Translations under genes and position numbers: made by a program | Shown: positions 35,901 to 48,500 of the stretch, one piece after another | How positions within the stretch are numbered: position 1 is the stretch's first letter | Layout of the letters: each line of letters starts with the position of its first letter | Assembly: GCA_012295275.1 (NCBI GenBank) | Contig: CM022667.1 | Span: 9,134,038-9,182,537, forward strand | Source: Chrysomallon squamiferum | Lineage: Eukaryota; Mollusca; Gastropoda; Neomphalida; Peltospiridae | Length of the DNA: 48,500 bases | Direction of reading: 5' to 3' | The notes under the pieces: generated by a model | What the model saw: only the letters and a program-made list of their open reading frames with translations | The model's database searches: none | Told to the model about the DNA's origin: nothing

Positions 35901-38394
35901 TGTCCGACCAAGCGGGGTGGTCGCATTAACATCGGCTTTTGCTGTCCAATTAAATCAGTGTGTTTATTCAGTTAATGACTAAAAACATTTGTATGTGTGT
36001 GCGTGTGTGTTCGTGTGCATGCATGTTTTAATAACTGTATCTAAAGATCCATAATTTTGCTCTCTGTGTGTGTGTGTTTTAATAACTGTAACTGAAGTTC
36101 TACAATGTGTGTGTACTTGATACCAAAGTAACCAGTACAACTGCAACAAGTGAAATAAACTATACATCTGAATTATAAAATTGAAGAATGAAAAGTTGCC
36201 TGAATGAGTCCATTATTTCCCGAGTTTAGTGGTCAACCTCCAACCACAAAATTGGTAAACAAAGTAAGAAAATGTGCATGCTATCACCAATAGTAAACAA
36301 TTAAATAGCTATTTAAGACGGAGAATCAAACACATTTTGATGCAATATAAAATTTTAACGCATGATAAAAATATAATTCTTTCTAGCATGCGTTAAGATG
36401 TCGCATCAAAATGTGTACATGTATTCATGATTTTCACACATACTGATTTTAAATTATACTACATACAATAATTTAATCTCACATTACTTTTAATCGTGGT
36501 GCTCATAAGCATAATTACTCCGTTATATATCAGTATGTAAAGCACTGTTTTTCAACAATTTAAATATTGATATGAATATTATTAATAACCTGAATCCACA
36601 AGGAATAAAAATAATTTAAATAACTAATTTTACCGGAGTCAGTAAGGACAGAAACCACTCACTGAGGTCCATACTGAATTAAGAGGATGTAGATAATTTT
36701 AATGACACTTACCCGAGTCAATGAGAATGGAAATCATTGCAGTGTGACCACGATGCGCTGCTATCAGTAGGGCGACGTCTGCTCGTTTTTTGAACCACTG
36801 TTTGCGAGCTCGCTGCGACATGTACTGGGTGTTTGCTGTCTTGAACGTTGTGTCTTCTGTGATACCCAGACTAAACACCTGTCACAGTGAACAAAATAAA
36901 CAGGTCAGTAAAATTAAACTTTCTTTCTCTCACTAGAAACCTGTCACAGTGAACAAAATAATACAGGTCAGTAAAATTAAACTTTCTTTCTCTCACTAGA
37001 AACCTGTCACAGTGAACAAAATAAACAGGTCAGTAAAATTAAACTTTCTTTCTCTCACCAGAAACCTGTCACAGTGAACAAAATAAACAGGTCAGTAAAA
37101 TTAAACTTTCTTTCTCTCACTAGAAACCTGTCACAGTGAACAAAATAATACAGGTCAGTAAAATTAAACTTTCTTTCTCTCACCAGAAACCTGTCACATT
37201 GAACAAAATAAACAGGTCAGTAAAATTAAACTTTCTTTCTCTCACCAGAAACCTGTCACAGTGAACAAAATAATACAGGTTAGTAAAATTAAACTTTCTT
37301 TCTCTAGTGTACAAAACTGGTCCATCAAAATCAAAATAACAATTCTTGATTAACTTAGATGTGTAGATAGATAATTTCTGTGATTTATTATGATAATTAT
37401 AATCACACACACACAGACTTAAAAACTTTCGTCTGCCTCATTCCATATCAATTTGAAATGAGCATCTGGTGTATTTATTGTGCATTTATTTTCCTGTTAC
37501 TGGAAATAAAAAACAAATGAGTAGAATATTTAAAATTATTTTTGTTATTTTTACCCAGTCCAGGTCGTTAAAGACGACAGCTTCAACAAGCTCCACCCAC
37601 TGATTCCAAATTCGCATCAGCAGAGTCCCACCAGCTACGATGTCGTTTGATTTGATGTCTGAGTCGTCTAGCAAATCTCCTGAAACACAAACAAAAAACA
37701 TTCAGTAATTAAAACTTAATAAAGTATTTGTTAATTTTATATTTATATATATACACAAAAACACTACATACACAAACACACACTCACACACACACTTTTA
37801 TACATTTATACACATACTTACATTCATGCACACCTATACATACATACAGACATATGTAAATATATACAAATACATACACACAAATATATACACATACAAA
37901 TATTAATAATAAGACAGTAATGCTATTACTCCTGCTTATAATAACAAAAACATAACCAGTAAAATAATATTAAAAAGGAATTTAAAAAAAAAAAATAAAA
38001 AAATTTAAAAAAAGATGCAATTTAATAGAGACTAAGATAGTTTATAATTTTAAAAAAAAAAAAATAATAAAAACTAAAATTACTAAAAAAAAAAAATAAA
38101 TAAATAAAAAGGTAAAGTAAATAAAATAAAATCTAATAAAATAAAATAAAATAAAATAAATAAATAAATAAACAAATCACCTTCATCAAGATAGCTGAGT
38201 CTTTGCAGATCAACTGGTATTCCTGTAATAAATTCCATGTAACCCTTCAGCTCAGAAATTTTCATCTCATTGTATATTTTTTTCAGTGGAAACACTTCTT
38301 CTGTGGCTTCAATTTTCACACTGATTTTAAAGTAATTTCTGAACTTGTTAGCAGATGATGAAAGTCGAAGACTTTGTTTTGATGCCATTGTCAC
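32922..38394 (-). CDS. Ubiquitin-like and ankyrin-repeat protein, ANKRD60-like
   Basis: Eight exons give a 465-residue protein with every phase matching: 38181-38394, 37555-37679, 36713-36878, 35840-35941, 34938-35318, 34272-34302 (31 nt microexon), 33869-33994, 32922-33174. Start MTMASKQSLRL at 38394. Residues about 18-95 resemble a ubiquitin-like fold (FKISVKIEATEEVFPLKK, then ITGIPVDLQRLSYLD, then GGTLLMRIWNQW). Residues about 128-220 are ankyrin repeats (ALLIAAHRGHTAMISILIDS; TPLGRTALHLASSQGKGSMI; AEGHSPLSIANMF). The C-terminal half is charged and coiled-coil-like, with DEWLSKIK, YEAWLAQKE and YEDWLNKKV. The ubiquitin-like plus ankyrin layout fits ANKRD60 (from memory), but the tail is longer than I expect, so no symbol is assigned. 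It is likely an adaptor; its function is unknown. Confidence 0.85.
33775..33837. repeat. (GAT)n tract in ankyrin gene intron 7
   Basis: About 63 bases of GAT/AAT triplets, 32 bases past the exon 7 donor. Confidence 0.9.
34385..34922. repeat. Degenerate ~170-bp repeat carrying TGACCT pairs
   Basis: Four diverged copies start with CCTTGACCTATGACCTAAT-like sequence near 34390, 34578, 34738 and 34902, in the intron between ankyrin gene exons 5 and 6. The first and last contain TGACCTATGACCT, which is AGGTCA-t-AGGTCA on the other strand, a perfect DR1. The spacer sequences share AATGTCACAATTATGTAA-type stretches in the middle copies. Confidence 0.6.
35395..35808. repeat. Degenerate ~60-bp minisatellite in ankyrin gene intron 4
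   Basis: About seven diverged units with the order AATACTAGTATCACTGGTTC, AAATAATTAACAACA, AGAAAAATG, AATATTCTAAT. The last copies (35640-35805) are the most alike. The repeat occupies most of the intron. Confidence 0.75.
36878..37308. repeat. 62/63-bp array repeating a 3' splice site
   Basis: Seven units start with CCTGTCACAGTGAACAAAAT at 36878, 36940, 37003, 37065, 37127, 37190 and 37252. On the minus strand each unit ends TTCACTGTGACAGG, and the unit at 36878 is the real acceptor of ankyrin gene exon 3. The intron thus carries seven near-identical acceptor regions in a row. Confidence 0.95.
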
Positions 38395-38457
38395 TGTCTG
38401 TTAGATAATGATAGTAATCTGTTAATAACATTGACAGTTAATGAAAATTATACATAC

Positions 38458-38516
<59 letters not shown>

Positions 38517-39264
38517 TAATAATAAATATCTGCATTTACAGTCCTTTAATAAAACAGTAGATTATATAAAACAGAATTTGATTTTAAATTGTTCAGTGAA
38601 CAAGCAACTTCATAAAAACAGATGTATGAATATATTTAAATATTTGTGTAAGTGAATATGGACTTGTGTGTTTTTTGTTTTTAAATAACTGTGTACATAT
38701 AATTATATTAATAAATATATTAACTTTTGTATCTGCCATAACTCCATTTTATTATTTTCAAAAATAAAATAATAAAAGTAATAACAATATTAACATGTAA
38801 TATTAACATGTATTTGTTGATTTGAAATTTGCTACATGCAAAACAGTAGATTAAATACAACCATATTATCACATATAGAATGCATTAAAACGATCTAATT
38901 TAAATTAGCGAGACAATATTATTAATGTTATATGTACAATAAATAAATAAATATTGTATAAATGTAGATATAAGGCGTTAATTAAATTCCTGTGTCACCT
39001 TTTGATCGCTAAAGATTAATCAATTCAGAAGAGATATATTGCATTTTATAGCCTACGTAATCTCCATAACATCTCATTAGATAAATCATAATTTTGAAAA
39101 ATAATGAGAACAATAAGCATTTTCAGAATTGTAATATTTCATGATTGCGTATTCCTCCATATTGTTTACTTGGAGCACCATAGTTTCCTAGTCCGCAGAA
39201 AATAACTGATGCAAATTACATAAAACACTAATTGAGACAGAAATTTGGAACAGAATACAAAAAA

Positions 39265-39295
<31 letters not shown>

Positions 39296-39368
39296 TCACA
39301 CTGTATAATGTATATTATTTTGATTTGTTATTGTTTTTGTTTTTTAAATAAATAACATAAAATAAACG

Positions 39369-39401
<33 letters not shown>

Positions 39402-39579
39402 TAAAAAGTAATAATACAACTTAATTTAAAATAGTTTGTGTACTGCAAAAATATTATGAACCGTATTATATTTTTCTTATTTTAATAACTGACTGTCATG
39501 CTTTGTGCGGAACTGCTAAAGGTCTATTCCCGGATGTGACTTTGAAGGAATCGGACCAAAGTCACATTTGTAAACGAAC
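38395..39579. promoter_or_regulatory. Divergent intergenic region, ankyrin gene / NDUFV2
   Basis: The 1.18 kb between the two start codons must hold both promoters. It contains (AAT)n at 38460-38526, (ATT)n at 39269-39292 and poly(A) at 39370-39398. The stretch just upstream of NDUFV2 (39510-39579) is less AT-rich, with CGGATGTGAC and CGGACC. CGGATGTGAC resembles an ETS-type core, as common in housekeeping promoters. No TATA box stands out. Confidence 0.4.
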
Positions 39580-44003
<4,424 letters not shown>

Positions 44004-44148
44004 CAAACTAATGTGGAGACATTTTAAATGTTTTAGTGATTTTTACATCGTTTCCATGGAAATAGCTGCCCGTTTCATAATTCAAACTGAATAATTTCAC
44101 CGAACTGATGATGTTCTTTGAAGTACTGTATATATGACAGTTTGTCCA

Positions 44149-44154
44149 AATAAA
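44149..44154 (+). terminator. NDUFV2: NDUFV2 poly(A) signal AATAAA
   Basis: Canonical AATAAA 146 bases after the NDUFV2 stop codon, in a short 3' UTR. A run of 23 A residues at about 44239-44261 and a (TA)n tract follow. It faces the 3' end of the convergent minus-strand gene. Confidence 0.7.
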
Positions 44155-44356
44155 TTAATACTTTATAAGAGAAGTTACGTGTTATTTTTGATGTTTTTTG
44201 GTTGTTTTTATTTTGTGGAATTATACATATTTCCTGAAAAAAAAAAAAAAAAAAAAAAAAAATAAAATATATATATATATATATACATCCTCCAAAATAA
44301 AAATCATAAATAAAAAAAACTAATAAAGAAAAAGAACTTGAAGTATGTTTACTTCA

Positions 44357-44362
44357 TTTATT
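44357..44362 (-). terminator. Poly(A) signal of the secreted Cys-rich gene
   Basis: AATAAA on the minus strand, 26 bases past the TGA stop of exon 6. The 3' UTR would be very short. It lies about 200 bases from the poly(A) signal of the convergent NDUFV2 gene. Confidence 0.6.
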
Positions 44363-44387
44363 GTTAAATTCAAGACTGACAGAAGAT

Positions 44388-47248
<2,861 letters not shown>

Positions 47249-47621
47249 GTTGTCTAATGAACGTCTGTTGGTTAACAAAACTTATTATAGTAGCACGAGT
47301 AACAGTAGTGACGTAATTCGAAGCATCTGTACATGTTATTTATTTTTTTCTTTATCCAGATCGAAGGAAGTAAATATTAAAGAAAAAAACAACAAAAAAA
47401 AAACAAAACAAAAAAACCCCAAAAAACCACAGATGTTTTTCAGTATCGTTTTGAAGATTTTCGCTGTGAAATGAACGCGGACTCTGGTAAGGAAATACTT
47501 GTCTTAATAATTTGACGATTTCACTTCTGTAGTTGATTTTGAGATCGTAACGACTCTCTCCGCTTGTCTGTGTGTCTGTCTGTTTAGCTGTCTGAATATC
47601 TGTCTGTGAGTCCGTCAGTTT

Positions 47622-47673
<52 letters not shown>

Positions 47674-48500
47674 TGTATGTCTATATATATATATATAGAT
47701 ATATTTTCTTTTTTTTTCGCGGGCAGCAAAAATAATAATATTCAAACCGTATTTTATACACAAAATTATTATATAAATACTATTTCAAAAATCCGGCAGA
47801 CTACATGTGTGAGCTGCATATAGAAAAATAAATGGAATTCATATTTACACGTAGATTCTATTTTCATGCTATCTCCTTATATTTCAAAATCCGAAATATT
47901 CCGAAATCCGAAACACTTCCGGTCCCAAGGACTCCTGATAAAGAATTCTCAACATGTATTAGACTTGTAATTTTGCTTTAATCAGTCCACCAACATTTAT
48001 TTATTTATTTTTAAAATAAAAACAGGACTCCATTTTAACACATTGGCAGTTTATCTTTGTGTATATGTTTGACACTGCTGTATAAACTTCAGTTTAATTT
48101 GCCAACTGCTTATCAAGTTGGGACTATCGCTTATTTTAAAGTTCATCTGCCTAGCGACTAAATTCATTGTTTGTACATTCATCTATATCACTGAGACATT
48201 TGTGTTAATGGCGCAAATTGGTGGCATTAAGAAATTGCTTCATTTTATTGTTTTGTTAACACAGATTGGTTGACAGTATTATAGGTTGTTACAGCATTGC
48301 CATTATTATGATTATTATGACTACTAGTATTTTGTTGTCATTACTGTATTGTTACTGTTAATATTATTGTTGTTGTTGTTGTTATTACCACTACTATTAC
48401 TACTAGTACTACTATTACTACTAGTACTACTATTACTACTAGTACTACTGCTACTACTACTGCTACTACTGTTACTACTAATACCACTATTATCACTACT
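47249..48500. other. Right flank: no gene recognised, repeats at the end
   Basis: Upstream flank of the secreted Cys-rich gene. Holds an A-rich run at 47381-47420, (TG)n at 47621-47669 followed by (TA)n, and at 48370-48500 ACT/CTA triplet repeats with an 18-bp higher-order unit (ACTATTACTACTAGTACT, near 48391-48450). No frame in it looks coding. Confidence 0.6.

Noticed and set aside
36878-37308. CRISPR-like regularly spaced repeat
   Set aside because: Contiguous tandem repeat without unique spacers, in a eukaryotic intron.

Overview
This is a eukaryotic (animal) nuclear window, not a bacterial one. It is AT-rich, has many short exons with GT-AG introns, and is crowded with microsatellites and minisatellites. 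The two genes that can be named are animal-type orthologues with ordinary intron-exon structure. A lophotrochozoan such as a mollusc is my best guess (inference from the AT-rich, CA/GA/TA-microsatellite-rich introns and from dispersed TGACCT-type repeats); the species cannot be fixed from the sequence alone.

Layout. Positions 1-6757 hold no gene I can support, only simple repeats, a diverged repeat field with CRE-like TGACGTCA sites (about 2070-3035) and a possible first exon or promoter of a gene running off the left edge. Positions 6758-30278 (minus strand) are one large gene of about 41 exons encoding a roughly 1,637-residue HEAT-repeat protein, MROH1 (HEATR7A). I could phase almost every exon; exon 7, exon 23 and exon 31 show splicing or reading-frame anomalies. 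Positions 32922-38394 (minus strand) are an 8-exon gene for a 465-residue protein with an N-terminal ubiquitin-like region, ankyrin repeats and a charged C-terminal tail with repeated aromatic-x-x-WL-x-K motifs; it looks like an ANKRD60 relative. Positions 39580-44003 (plus strand) are a complete 9-exon NDUFV2 gene, the 24 kDa [2Fe-2S] subunit of mitochondrial complex I (247 residues). Positions 44388-47248 (minus strand) are a 6-exon gene of unknown family. It encodes a secreted, cysteine-rich protein with a long Ala/Thr/Ser/Met tail, built only from phase-1 exons. Positions 47249-48500 hold no recognised gene and end in trinucleotide repeats.

The most unusual locus is the secreted cysteine-rich gene. 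One exon (exon 5) is an in-frame chimera made by a recent tandem duplication that fused the start of exon 6 to the end of exon 4. Its last exon carries three 102-bp coding minisatellite units that are open in several frames on both strands. Other points of interest are a 7-copy array that repeats a 3' splice site next to an exon of the ankyrin gene, DR1-type nuclear-receptor half-site pairs in a degenerate tandem repeat, a near-perfect 196-bp inverted repeat, and a consistent strand bias of long (CU)n tracts in the MROH1 transcript.

The four genes are not a functional cluster: one is a complex I subunit, one a probable lysosome-linked HEAT protein, one an adaptor-like ankyrin protein and one a secreted protein. 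The NDUFV2 and ankyrin genes are divergent (about 1.2 kb between start codons), and NDUFV2 and the secreted gene are convergent (384 bp between stop codons).
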